From assembly GCA_945868845.1 (NCBI GenBank), contig CAMBMS010000007.1, positions 1-64,000 of the forward strand: a stretch of DNA of 64,000 nucleotides, written 5' to 3'. Both the position numbers and the translations under genes were made by a program. The notes under the pieces were generated by a model. It was given only the letters and a program-made list of their open reading frames with translations, was not told the origin of the DNA and searched no databases. This document shows positions 1-7,666 of the stretch, one piece after another. Source of the stretch: Asaia bogorensis (GTDB lineage: Bacteria > Pseudomonadota > Alphaproteobacteria > Acetobacterales > Acetobacteraceae). Numbering within the stretch: the stretch's first letter is position 1; each line of letters opens with the position of its first letter.

Positions 1-353
1 CATGGAAAGGCATCCTGGATGGAGGAGGTGCTGGAGAAAATGGAAGCCTCCACCCGCGTCATCCCGCTGCTACATCATTTTCCCGTCCGCACCGACACCG
101 AAGAGCTTTGGGAGGAGGGCAATGTCATGCTCGGGTTCGACGCCGAGGAGCGGCTGATCCGCAAATTGCCACATGATTTCGCGGCAAAGGTGATCTGGGG
201 TTCACGCTATCCGCATCACGACACCACCAGCGCCTGGGAGGCCATCGACAAGCTGACCAAAGTAATGTTCCTAACGAGATCATCGCCCGCATGATGGGCG
301 CTAACGCGGCACAACAATTCGGTGTCAGGCTGCTGGAGAAGGTCGCAGGCTGA
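1..353 (+). pseudogene. Amidohydrolase (TIM-barrel) C-terminus, cut by window edge and frameshifted
   Basis: The reading frame is open from the first base and shows the C-terminal half of an amidohydrolase-2-type metal-dependent hydrolase. The segment WGSRYPHHDTTSAWEAIDKL is the typical strand carrying the late active-site Asp/His region of this family. At about 262-266 the frame breaks: the continuous frame ends at 294, but the +1 frame from about 262 reads SNVPNEIIARMMGANAAQQF and stops at TGA 351-353, which is the expected family tail. The break is explained by loss of one A in a short A-run (ccaaagtaatg). It could be a true inactivating mutation or a sequencing error. IS debris starts directly at the stop codon. 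Confidence 0.75.
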
Positions 354-441
354 CCGTCTGACCACCCGGCATGACACCAACAACGTCTCGGAGCGACACC
401 TCCGACCCAGCATCATCTTCCGCAAGGCGACCGATGGCTTT
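352..441 (+). mobile_element. IS66-family transposase remnant
   Basis: One frame from 352 reads HDTNNVSERHLRPSIIFRKA followed by TDGF. This is the conserved IS66 TnpC segment with the N-N-x-x-E-R-x-L-R-P signature that contains the catalytic Glu region. Only about 30 codons survive. There is no start, and the right side is cut off by the left inverted repeat of the neighbouring IS3-type remnant, so the IS3 element appears to have inserted into an older IS66 copy. It cannot be active. Confidence 0.6.
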
Positions 442-1002
442 TGGTCTGCCCCCGTTAAAGGGCTCCATTGTTTGAGGGAAAATTCGGCCTCCACATAGAA
501 CAAGGTACGATACCAAAGAAACGACATACGGCAGAGCAGATCATCGGGTTGTTGCGGCAGGCTGAGGTCGAGCTGATGAAGGGCTGACCTCTTCGTCGAA
601 CGCGGTCAGCCGGACCATATCCACTCCGCCAATGGCAGCGAGTCCTCCGCCATTGGCGTGCGGGACTGGCTCGGCCAGATCGGGGTCGGACGCTTTACAT
701 CGAGCCCGGCAGTCCCTGGGAGAATGGCTACAACGAGAGCTTCAACTCGCAGCTACGGGACGAGCTCCTGAACGGGGTAATTTTCTGCTCGCTGAAGGGG
801 ATCGAGGTGCCGATCGAACGCTGGCAGTGCCACTAAAACACCATCCGCCCGCTTTCCTCGCTGGGATACCGGCCGCTAGCGCCCGAAACCAGCTCGCTGC
901 GTCCTGCTGGCCTCGCCTACGCTACACCCCGACGCGACCGACCCGACGCATCCCACAAACTGAATATCTCTCCACCCTTGGATCACCTTTAAGGGGCAGC
1001 CA
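442..1002 (+). mobile_element. Internally deleted IS3-family element
   Basis: The edges are imperfect inverted repeats. The left one at 442-467 reads tggtctgcccccgttaaagg and on to 467. The right one at 979-1002 is its approximate reverse complement. Inside, 510-587 reads IPKKRHTAEQIIGLLRQAEV then ELMKG and stop, which is the start of an IS3 OrfA with its ATG mutated to ATA. From about 605 the OrfB C-terminus follows ([12 protein letters not shown], then [18 protein letters not shown], then NTIRPLSSLGYRPLAPET). The central part of both ORFs is deleted. The DDE Asp of the usual HIRSDNGSEF segment is Ala, a frame change falls near 695, and a stop replaces Tyr in the HYNT motif. It is a dead derivative that might still be mobilised in trans through its ends. 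Confidence 0.75.
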
Positions 1003-1036
1003 AACTACCCGAAGAAAAAATTCCAGAGGTGGGGTG

Positions 1037-1052
1037 AATAATTATAATTATT
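1037..1052. promoter_or_regulatory. 16-bp perfect AT palindrome upstream of small membrane gene pair
   Basis: The sequence aataattataattatt is its own reverse complement over 16 bp. It lies 35 bp right of the IS3 remnant and 85 bp before the first small membrane-protein ORF, in the position of a promoter or operator. Its binding partner is unknown. Confidence 0.35.
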
Positions 1053-1137
1053 TAGGTGACACGAATCCTTTTGATCGTGTTCAATGATCCACGCAGGGTT
1101 GCCGTTGAATTCCCTGCTTCTACAAGGAGAGACGAGC

Positions 1138-1374
1138 ATGAACGGATTGAACAACGCAAAGGCATGGGTCGCCGCCCTAACTGACCTCGGCCTGACACTC
1201 CTGGCGCTTGCAATTGTTGTAGGCTTGTTGGTAGGCGCTGGCAACTTGTCATTCTTCGGAAATGTAACAGCCAACATCATCGCCTTGGTCAAAGACCTCG
1301 GATCAAGCGGTTTGGCTGGCTTAATTACTCTCGGTGTCGTTCTTTGGCTATTCTCCAACCGCAATCCTTCCTGA
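1138..1374 (+). CDS. Small two-helix membrane protein A (78 aa), unknown function
   Basis: I chose the ATG at 1138 because it follows a clear ribosome-binding site (aaggagagacgagc); the longer frame from 1084 lacks one. The protein starts MNGLNNAKAWVAALTDLGLT. It has two hydrophobic segments, about residues 17-34 and 52-72, separated by a loop with N, K and D residues, and a short polar tail (SNRNPS). It aligns without gaps over 66 residues to the next ORF (1487-1720), with about 15 identities by eye including LG, LLxG, N, G, L-x-G and a terminal R, so the two are tandem paralogues. Base composition is visibly more AT-rich than the flanks. A holin-like, peptide-toxin or scaffold role is conceivable, but I do not recognise the family. 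Confidence 0.75.
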   Translation: MNGLNNAKAWVAALTDLGLTLLALAIVVGLLVGAGNLSFFGNVTANIIALVKDLGSSGLAGLITLGVVLWLFSNRNPS

Positions 1375-1378
1375 GCTT

Positions 1379-1413
1379 ACACCCAAACTGAGTGAAACGT
1401 TCAGTTTGGGTGT
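1379..1413. terminator. Strong hairpin between the two small membrane genes
   Basis: acacccaaactga (1379-1391) and tcagtttgggtgt (1401-1413) form a perfect 13-bp stem around a 9-nt loop, starting 4 nt after the stop codon of the upstream ORF. No T-run follows (gttgctacct), so it may be a processing or attenuation structure rather than a classical intrinsic terminator. Confidence 0.6.
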
Positions 1414-1486
1414 GTTGCTACCTAGGTAGTCGTAATGTCGGGCGGGGAGTTTGGCTCTCCACCTGATAGTTTTGGGGCTCGAAAGA

Positions 1487-1720
1487 ATGGCTCTCCTCGA
1501 AAATATTCGGCGATTTATGTGGGCGTTTATTGAGCTAGGCTTTCTCGCCGTTCTCACCTTTATTTTAGTTCACTTACTGCTCGGAGAAAATTCCGGAGAA
1601 TATGTGAGCCTTGTTGTCAATAATGTCGTCCAATTCGCTAACGAGATGGGCACCCCTAGCCTAATAGGCATCGGCGTCATCCTGGCGATGATTTTTTTAG
1701 TGAAACAGAGGATACGCTAA
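1487..1720 (+). CDS. Small two-helix membrane protein B (77 aa), paralogue of protein A
   Basis: The ATG at 1487 gives MALLENIRRFMWAFIELGFL, matching the length and layout of the upstream paralogue. A TTG at 1451 would add 12 residues and is less likely. Hydrophobic segments lie at about residues 15-33 and 52-71, the loop is more acidic (GENSGEY), and the C-terminus is basic (VKQRIR). The ORF is strikingly AT-rich for this genome (for example tttattttagttcacttact). It follows protein A by 112 bp with the hairpin between, so expression may be uncoupled or differential. The function is unknown, and no signal for export other than the helices themselves is visible. Confidence 0.7.
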   Translation: MALLENIRRFMWAFIELGFLAVLTFILVHLLLGENSGEYVSLVVNNVVQFANEMGTPSLIGIGVILAMIFLVKQRIR

Positions 1721-2027
1721 GCTACCCCGGTCAATTTCAATGACCACCGTCACCACGTGTCTACGGCGGGGACAAACCCTGCCAGATCGCGGTGTAAAAG
1801 TTTGCCAGTCGGGTTAAGAGAAAAGGGCAGCGCAGCCCTGGTTTACAGCCCGCGGCGTCGAGTTAACCTTCCGTGGCTGTACCTCATTCGGTGGTTTTTT
1901 TCGCGGCCATGTTTGGTCTCTGGTTGGAGCGGCGTAGAGCCTTCTTGCTGGTGGCGAGGCGGAAGTTTGCCCATTCATCTGGGAAACGTCAGTTTATTGG
2001 ACGCCTGTTTGGTCCCCGGGGGACGTC
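1721..2027. other. Non-coding stretch, no gene recognised
   Basis: Short ORFs here (for example from 1873, GLWLERRRAFLLVARRKFA) lack a ribosome-binding site and run into the next gene out of frame. Nothing recognisable was found. It may hold the promoter of the MBL-fold gene. Confidence 0.4.
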
Positions 2028-3008
2028 ATGGCCACATTGCAGCCTGTTGATCGGCTCGATATCCAGGTTTTGGTCGACAACATCACTGATACTCTTTCGT
2101 CCACGCCAGCTTTTGTAACCCGAGAGTGGACCACGCTGCAGCGGCAGGGCATGCGGATCACCATAGGTGCATCACTGTGTTGCGCCAATCACGGCCTGGC
2201 CCTGGTGATTACCGCGCATGGCCCGTTCGGCGCGCGCACGCTGCTGTTCGATGGTGGGCCGGTGGACTACGCGGTAGAGCGCAACGGCGTGCGGTTGGGC
2301 ATCGATTTCGCGGCGATCGGCGCGGTGATGCTATCGCATGGCCACTGGGATCATGCAGGGGGCATCCCGCGCGCGCTGGGCATGATCGGGCAAGCCAATG
2401 GCGGCCGCCCGGTGCCGCTGTTCCTGCACCCGGGCATGTTCCACCCACGCGGCGCACGCCAACCAGATGGCGGCGTACTGCCGATGCAGCGGATCCCGTT
2501 GCCGGCTGAATGGGCCATGCTCGGCGCTGACCCGGTGGTAACGGACGCACCCCAGACTTGCCTGGACGGCGCTTTCTATGTCAGCGGCGAGATTCCACGC
2601 GTCTCTGGCTACGAGAAAGGTCTGGTCAGCCAGGTCTGCCGGCCAACCGACGACGGGGATTGGCAGCCGGATCCGCTGCTGATGGACGAACGCTTCCTCG
2701 CGGTGCATGTGCGGGGCAAGGGGTTGGTGGTGTTTAGCGCCTGTTCACATGCCGGCATCGTCAATGTGCTGCACCATGCGCGTGCGACGTTTCCGGATCT
2801 GAAGTTGCACGCGGTGATGGGCGGCTTTCATCTGTCAGGCGCCACCGAAGCGATCATCCCCGAGACGGTGCGCGATCTTGGTACGTTCGGTCTCGACGTG
2901 ATGATCCCGGCACATTGCACCGGCTGGCGGGCGCTGAATGCGCTGGAGCGCGCCTATGGTGAGACCGTGGTGGTCCCCTCCGCCGTGGGGAAGCGGTTCA
3001 GCTTGTAA
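2028..3008 (+). CDS. MBL-fold metallohydrolase (beta-RFAP-synthase-like branch)
   Basis: This 326-residue protein has the metallo-beta-lactamase signature SHGHWDHAGG with His104, His106, Asp108 and His109 as metal ligands, a later SACSHAGIVN His, and GGFHL plus PAHCTGW near the C-terminus. The start DIQVLVDN and the PAHCTG ending are characteristic of the subgroup annotated as 7,8-dihydropterin-6-methyl-4-(beta-D-ribofuranosyl)aminobenzene-5'-phosphate synthase-like proteins. Outside methanogens this name is a family label, not a proven reaction. The ATG at 2028 follows a gggg-rich site at short spacing. The gene stands alone, is cytosolic (no signal peptide), and its base composition returns to the genome norm after the AT-rich patch. 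Confidence 0.8.
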   Translation: MATLQPVDRLDIQVLVDNITDTLSSTPAFVTREWTTLQRQGMRITIGASLCCANHGLALVITAHGPFGARTLLFDGGPVDYAVERNGVRLGIDFAAIGAVMLSHGHWDHAGGIPRALGMIGQANGGRPVPLFLHPGMFHPRGARQPDGGVLPMQRIPLPAEWAMLGADPVVTDAPQTCLDGAFYVSGEIPRVSGYEKGLVSQVCRPTDDGDWQPDPLLMDERFLAVHVRGKGLVVFSACSHAGIVNVLHHARATFPDLKLHAVMGGFHLSGATEAIIPETVRDLGTFGLDVMIPAHCTGWRALNALERAYGETVVVPSAVGKRFSL

Positions 3009-3091
3009 TAGCTGGCGCCGGCAGACCCGCGATTACTGAATTCCACGAAGCGCGTTAGTTCACGCGATTGGGGAGATTTTGTCAGGCAAAC

Positions 3092-3475
3092 TCACCGCCG
3101 GCGCCAATGCGTCATCACCGCGCGCCAGACCAGAGCGACGCCGAACAGCACAAACAGTGCTGGCAGCAGTGCAAAAGGTGCCGAGGCTACGCCCCAAAGG
3201 CCACCGGCTAGAAACAACAAGCCGAACAGCATGGCCATGCCGGAGATTTTCAGATCGTGCATGCCTTGGAAGATGGCTTCGCCCAGGAAGATCGCACCCA
3301 AGCCGACCATGCCCCAGTAGCCGCCGAGACTGGCGAACCAGGTCAGGCCTAGCCAGACGAAAATCAATCCCCAGGTGGCAGTTTCCACCTGGCGGGACAG
3401 CCGGTTCGCTGCCTGGGCGTCCAGCAGCGGTCGCAAGGGCTCATCAGACGATGGCGGGGATGGGGGAAGGGTCAT
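3092..3475 (-). CDS. Small four-helix membrane protein, hypothetical
   Basis: This 127-residue protein has a polar, proline-rich N-terminus (about residues 1-32) followed by four hydrophobic stretches near 33-52, 55-72, 79-97 and 100-118, and a basic end (HWRRR). The ATG is preceded by aaggt at 8-nt spacing. No catalytic motif is visible. The arrangement resembles the helical N-terminal regions of small LiaF/DUF-type membrane proteins, but I would not assign it. It sits alone between the MBL gene and the tRNA. Confidence 0.6.
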   Translation of the reverse strand: MTLPPSPPSSDEPLRPLLDAQAANRLSRQVETATWGLIFVWLGLTWFASLGGYWGMVGLGAIFLGEAIFQGMHDLKISGMAMLFGLLFLAGGLWGVASAPFALLPALFVLFGVALVWRAVMTHWRRR

Positions 3476-3680
3476 CGTTCGGTACCTTATGCTGCGCCGA
3501 CCAGGGAGCGGGCAAAATCGCGCGCGTCAAACTACGCGGCTGCGTTCCGATGAAACAGGCCCACATCGCGGATGTAGCTGAACAGAACAGCCACGCTCTT
3601 GCGCTGGGGCGGGCGGACGATATGGGAGATATTATTGGAGATGATTTCCCCCGTATCATTTAAGATATTGATTTCATTTG

Positions 3681-3753
3681 CGTCCCGTAGGGGATTCGAA
3701 CCCCTGTTACCGCCGTGAGAGGGCGGTGTCCTAGGCCTCTAGACGAACGGGAC
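3681..3753 (-). tRNA. tRNA-Glu(CTC)
   Basis: The reverse complement begins gtcccgttcgtctagaggcc. It has a 7-bp acceptor stem (GTCCCGT/ACGGGAC), an anticodon arm CCGCC-CTCTCAC-GGCGG giving anticodon CTC (plus-strand 3717-3719), and a TTCGAAT T-loop. The 3' CCA is not encoded (genomic G-CAAAT follows). Nothing resembling an integrase or attachment duplication is seen next to it. Confidence 0.95.
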
Positions 3754-3791
3754 AGGAGGCGGGGAACTTCTAAGGGAGTCTGGCAAATCGT

Positions 3792-5045
3792 TCAAGCCGT
3801 TGTATCGGGCGCAGTACCCGTCTTTCCGTCGCGCACGCTGGCATAGACCCAGGCGAGGTTGAGGCAGAGCAGGATGGCAGTGAGCACGAACACCCAGTGC
3901 AAGCCGAACACGGCGGCAACGCCGCCAGCGGTCATCGGCCCCAGCGAATTGCCCATGAAATAGGCTGAGGCAGTCATGCCGTAAACGGAGCCGCGCTGCT
4001 CAGCTGGCGTGATGCGGCCGATCAGCGCGTTCGCTGCAGGCAGGATGGAGCCTATGAACAAGCCGACACCGAAGCGTTCGGCTACGAACAGCCAATATGA
4101 CTCGGTGAAGGCCTGTGGCAGGGTAAACAAGGCGGCGCCGGTCAGTGCGGTCAGCAGGATGCGGCGCTCGCCCAGGCGGTCCGTGACGCGGCCGAGCAGC
4201 GGGACGGCGATAATGCCGGCGAGGCCGGTGATCGAAAAGGCAAGGCCACCGAGGGTCGCCAGGTCCGGGCGCGGGCCGAGCAGTTCCTGCACATAGAGCG
4301 TGATCATCGGCCCCAGCGCATGCACGCTGAATTGCGTCAGCATCAGCACCAGCATCAGGGCGAGCATCCCCCGCGTCGCGCGCATCAACGCGAATGACTG
4401 GCAAAGGGAGCCGCGGTCCTGCGCCTTCGCTGGGCGCACGAAATCCTCCTTCACGAGCCTCCAAGCCAGCAGGCAGCCGACGAGGCAAATGGAACCGGCG
4501 CAATAGAACGGGATGCGATAGCTACCGGTCAGATCTGCGATGGCGCCGCCGATCACCGGCCCGATCAGGGAGCCGACCAGTTGGCCGGTACTCAGTAGGC
4601 CAAGCGCATAGCCTATCCGGCGTTCCGGCACCTGGCTTGCGACCATCACGACCGAGGCCGAGGAAAATCCGGCGAACGCCCCCATCAGCGCGCGGAGCGC
4701 CAAAAGTTCCCAGGGCGTGCGGGAGAAACCCATGACGACGGTACAGGCGCCGATGGCGAAGCTAGATCGCAGCACCATCAGCTTGCGTCCGTGCCGATCC
4801 GCCATCCGCCCCCACACCGGCGAGGTGAACACAGCGACGAAAGACGTGATGGAGGCGATGGCGCCGGCCAGCAGGCTAACATGCGCCTCGTTGGTGACAC
4901 CCAGAACCGGCAGGAACAGCGGCATCACTGGATTGAGAAAATTAAAGCCGATGCCCATCACCAGCACCACGATCACCATCCCCCACATGGTCCGCCGCCA
5001 GTGCGGGGAGCCATCGGAAGAATGCGTCGTGATGCTATCCGTCAT
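3792..5045 (-). CDS. MFS efflux transporter (TetA/MdtG-like)
   Basis: This 417-residue protein has about 12 hydrophobic segments and the MFS loop-2/3 motif GRMADRHGRK near residue 83, repeated as GRVTDRLGERR in the second half. The layout fits drug:H+ antiporter-1 members such as MdtG/TetA. The substrate is unknown. It is the last gene of a four-gene minus-strand operon and its ATG overlaps the stop of the TPR gene by 4 nt (ATGA), implying translational coupling. A DHA1 exporter placed after a TauD-like oxygenase could export a product or a toxic analogue; that is inference. Confidence 0.85.
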   Translation of the reverse strand: MTDSITTHSSDGSPHWRRTMWGMVIVVLVMGIGFNFLNPVMPLFLPVLGVTNEAHVSLLAGAIASITSFVAVFTSPVWGRMADRHGRKLMVLRSSFAIGACTVVMGFSRTPWELLALRALMGAFAGFSSASVVMVASQVPERRIGYALGLLSTGQLVGSLIGPVIGGAIADLTGSYRIPFYCAGSICLVGCLLAWRLVKEDFVRPAKAQDRGSLCQSFALMRATRGMLALMLVLMLTQFSVHALGPMITLYVQELLGPRPDLATLGGLAFSITGLAGIIAVPLLGRVTDRLGERRILLTALTGAALFTLPQAFTESYWLFVAERFGVGLFIGSILPAANALIGRITPAEQRGSVYGMTASAYFMGNSLGPMTAGGVAAVFGLHWVFVLTAILLCLNLAWVYASVRDGKTGTAPDTTA

Positions 5046-6364
5046 TCGGCGAGCTGTTCGGCCCGGCTGAGGAAACGAAGATTGATATGGCTAAGTGGGC
5101 GGAGCGCCAAGCGTTCGTTGGCGAGAGAGATGGCGATATCGCGCTGGCCAGCCCGAACCGCTGCCTCGGCAAGCGTCCAGTCGATCACATCGCGCTGGGC
5201 GAGGCTGCCGCCGATGCGCCAGAGATCGAAACGGGCGGGCAGAAGATGGGAGACAGCGGCTTGGTAGGCGCCGCGATGATAGGCGCACAGGCCCTCGGCC
5301 AGGGGGACACCGACCTCGGCATAGGTGTTGGCCACTTCGGCATTGCTGGCGGCAGTGGCGCGCATGCTGGAGAGGCGCTGTTCCGCCTGCGCCTCGGCGC
5401 CGGAACGTAGCTCGGCCATGATTGCGTGCAGGTCGGCGAACACCAGCCAGCGCCCATCGGCGTGGCCCTGCCAGCGCGGCAGCAGCGCCTGCCAGCGCGC
5501 GACCACATCGACGCCCAGCGTATCGAGCCGCCATAGCAGGGCGGAGGCGTTCGTGAGGCTCATGGCTAGCGGTTTTTCGGAGGCGAGGTAGGGGCCGTCA
5601 TAGAGCGCGAGCGCCGCATTGTGCTGGCCGAGATCGAGGTGATAGAGCGCGCGATGCCACCAGAGATGATCGCGGTTGGGATGGTCCTCCGTGGCCCAAA
5701 ATGGCTCGCGCGAGGCCATCCAGCCAATGCCTTCTTCTGGGCGGTCGGTCATTTCCATCACGTGGCTGACGGTGTGGTGGGCGAACCAGCTGTGTGGTTC
5801 CAGTTGCGCGGCTTCGCGGGATTCTTGCTCGGCGCGGGCGTAGTCGCCGTTCTCCTCCAGGCCGAAGCCGTGGAAGGAGAGCAACGCAGCGTGGCCCGGC
5901 ATGTCGCGCGGGAAATTCGGCAAGGCACGGGCGGCGCGCTCGCGCATCCAACGGACCCGGCCTTGCGAGAGATCGAACAGGAGCGCGATCAGATGGGCGA
6001 GGATATCGCGCGGCCAATGCATCAGATGCGTATCGAGCTTGGCAATGGCAGCACCGCGGGCGCCTTCGGCGGCTTTGGCCAGGGCAGCGAAGTGGCTCCG
6101 TTCGCGGTCGTTCATCTCCATGCCCGCCACGGTCTGGACCAGGGTGCGAACCCGCCCGGCAAACAGTGGATCGCGCGAAAGGGCCAACAGCCAGGCCTTG
6201 GCGAGCAGCGGCATGACGAAAGCCGGGGCATCGGCAGCCGCGGCATCGAGGCGGCCGATAACATCGCCATGGCCCAGGCTGGCGGCGCGGATGGCAGCGT
6301 CATAGAGGGCAACGGCCGACGCCGTGGCGCCGGAGAGGCCTTGGTCCTGGGCATCTTGCAACAT
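5042..6364 (-). CDS. TTC38-like tetratricopeptide-repeat protein
   Basis: This 440-residue soluble, helical protein has degenerate TPR units, for example HGFGLEENGDYARAEQESRE followed by LEPHSWFAHHTVSHVMEMTD, and HLDLGQHNAALALYDGP. The block with A-H-H-x-x-S-H-V-x-E-M and DHLWWHRALYHL matches my knowledge of the TTC38 family, known from animals and scattered bacteria without an established biochemical role. It lies between two MFS genes, with a 12-nt gap upstream and a 4-nt overlap downstream, so it is co-transcribed with them. It has no signal peptide. The conserved His/Glu/Trp residues could mean an enzymatic pocket rather than only a scaffold, but nothing here proves that. Confidence 0.75.
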   Translation of the reverse strand: MLQDAQDQGLSGATASAVALYDAAIRAASLGHGDVIGRLDAAAADAPAFVMPLLAKAWLLALSRDPLFAGRVRTLVQTVAGMEMNDRERSHFAALAKAAEGARGAAIAKLDTHLMHWPRDILAHLIALLFDLSQGRVRWMRERAARALPNFPRDMPGHAALLSFHGFGLEENGDYARAEQESREAAQLEPHSWFAHHTVSHVMEMTDRPEEGIGWMASREPFWATEDHPNRDHLWWHRALYHLDLGQHNAALALYDGPYLASEKPLAMSLTNASALLWRLDTLGVDVVARWQALLPRWQGHADGRWLVFADLHAIMAELRSGAEAQAEQRLSSMRATAASNAEVANTYAEVGVPLAEGLCAYHRGAYQAAVSHLLPARFDLWRIGGSLAQRDVIDWTLAEAAVRAGQRDIAISLANERLALRPLSHINLRFLSRAEQLAE

Positions 6365-6376
6365 GGATTTTTCCCG

Positions 6377-7657
6377 TTAGGCGACGCTGGCCAGCACCGG
6401 CATCGGCTTGCGAATGCGCAGCACCAGCAGCGAGACCAGCAGGCAGGCTAAGCCGGACAGCATGAACGCATACATGTAGGTATCGGTCACGTCGCGCAAG
6501 ACGCCGCCCATGATGGCGGCGCTGGCGCTACCAGCCTGGTGGGCGGTGTAGATCCACGAAATAATGATCGGGGCGTCGCGGTCGCCGAAGATCTGGTTGG
6601 TAAGCGCATACGTGGGCGGACCGGTGGCGATCCAGTCGAGGCCATAGAAGGCCGCGAAGATCAGCAGGCTAACAGCGCTGAAATCGGTGAAGGGCAGGAT
6701 CAGCAGCGACAGGCCGCGCAGACTGTAAACTACAAACAGAATGACGCGCGGATTGTAGCGGTCGGTCAGCCAACCGGAGAGAATAGCGCCGATCATGCTG
6801 AACACGCCCAACGACGCCAGCGTTGTCGCTGCGACGGTCTGGCTGATGCCATGCTCACCGCAATAGGGAATCAGGTGGGTGCTGATCAGGCCGTTGGTGG
6901 AAAAGCCGCAGATACCAAAACTGATGGCGAGCAGCCAGAAATCCAGCGATTTTACGCCGCGTTTCAGGCCCAGGAAGGTGGCGTGGAAAGGGTTGTTGCC
7001 CTGCGCGGTGACAGGCTCCGCGACCCGAGTGGCACCGAGCGGGGGAATGCCAAGGCGGGCCGGTGATTCGGCCAGGAACACGCCGAGCAGGCAGACCACC
7101 AAGGCCAGCCCGGTGGCCAGGGTGAAGGCTACGTACTGCCAACCGTAATATTCGGCCATCCAGCCGAACAGCGGCAGGAAGATAATCTGGCCGGTGGCGG
7201 TCGCGGAACTCATGATGCCGACGATCATGCCGCGGTGGGACGTGAACCAACGATTGGCGATAGCCGTGGCAAGGCCGATAGAGCCGGCGGAGGCACCGAT
7301 GCCGACCATCAGGCCCCAGGTGAGATAGAGCTGCCAGGGCTCCGTCATGAAGATCGACAACGCCATGGCGGCGGTGAGCAGAGACAGACAGGACATGACG
7401 GTACGCCTCAGCCCGACCGATTGCATAAAGCCGGCAATGAAGGGAGCGAGCACGCCGAGTAGGATGATATTCAGCCCAATCGCGCCGGAGATAGTGCTGA
7501 CCGACCAGCCAAATTCTTGCTGAAGCGGCAAGATGATGACGCCAGGTGCCGAGCGCACCCCCATGGCAAAGAGCGCGGAAAAGAACATCACGCCCAGTAC
7601 GACCCAGGCGTAATGCATCCCGGATGGTAAAAGACGAGCAATTCGGGATGCGAACAT
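6377..7657 (-). CDS. MFS transporter (oxalate/formate- or monocarboxylate-type)
   Basis: This 426-residue, 12-helix protein opens with YAWVVLGVMFFSALFAMG and LQQEFGWSVSTISGAIGLN, the pattern of OFA/monocarboxylate-porter-like MFS proteins. The next hallmark is AIANRWFTSHRGMIVGIMSS, in which RG-x-x-x-G-x-x-x-S is typical of this branch. It follows the TauD-like dioxygenase by 9 bp and precedes the TPR gene by 12 bp. Uptake of an organic acid or sulfonate substrate for the dioxygenase is a reasonable but unproven role. Confidence 0.85.
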   Translation of the reverse strand: MFASRIARLLPSGMHYAWVVLGVMFFSALFAMGVRSAPGVIILPLQQEFGWSVSTISGAIGLNIILLGVLAPFIAGFMQSVGLRRTVMSCLSLLTAAMALSIFMTEPWQLYLTWGLMVGIGASAGSIGLATAIANRWFTSHRGMIVGIMSSATATGQIIFLPLFGWMAEYYGWQYVAFTLATGLALVVCLLGVFLAESPARLGIPPLGATRVAEPVTAQGNNPFHATFLGLKRGVKSLDFWLLAISFGICGFSTNGLISTHLIPYCGEHGISQTVAATTLASLGVFSMIGAILSGWLTDRYNPRVILFVVYSLRGLSLLILPFTDFSAVSLLIFAAFYGLDWIATGPPTYALTNQIFGDRDAPIIISWIYTAHQAGSASAAIMGGVLRDVTDTYMYAFMLSGLACLLVSLLVLRIRKPMPVLASVA

Positions 7658-7666
7658 ATCTTCAGC

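Noticed and set aside
632-1087. 151-residue ORF over the IS3 remnant
   Set aside because: Out of frame with the recognisable transposase sequence and arginine/serine-rich.
1757-2050. 97-residue ORF before the MBL gene
   Set aside because: Trp/Arg/Ser-rich, no ribosome-binding site, overlaps the start of the MBL gene in another frame.
3754-3791. tRNA-Glu as an integration site for an island
   Set aside because: No integrase, no duplicated tRNA 3' end found nearby, and the flanking genes look chromosomal.
5621-6451. 276-residue plus-strand ORF
   Set aside because: Shadow of the TTC38-like gene, which has recognisable repeats and operon spacing.
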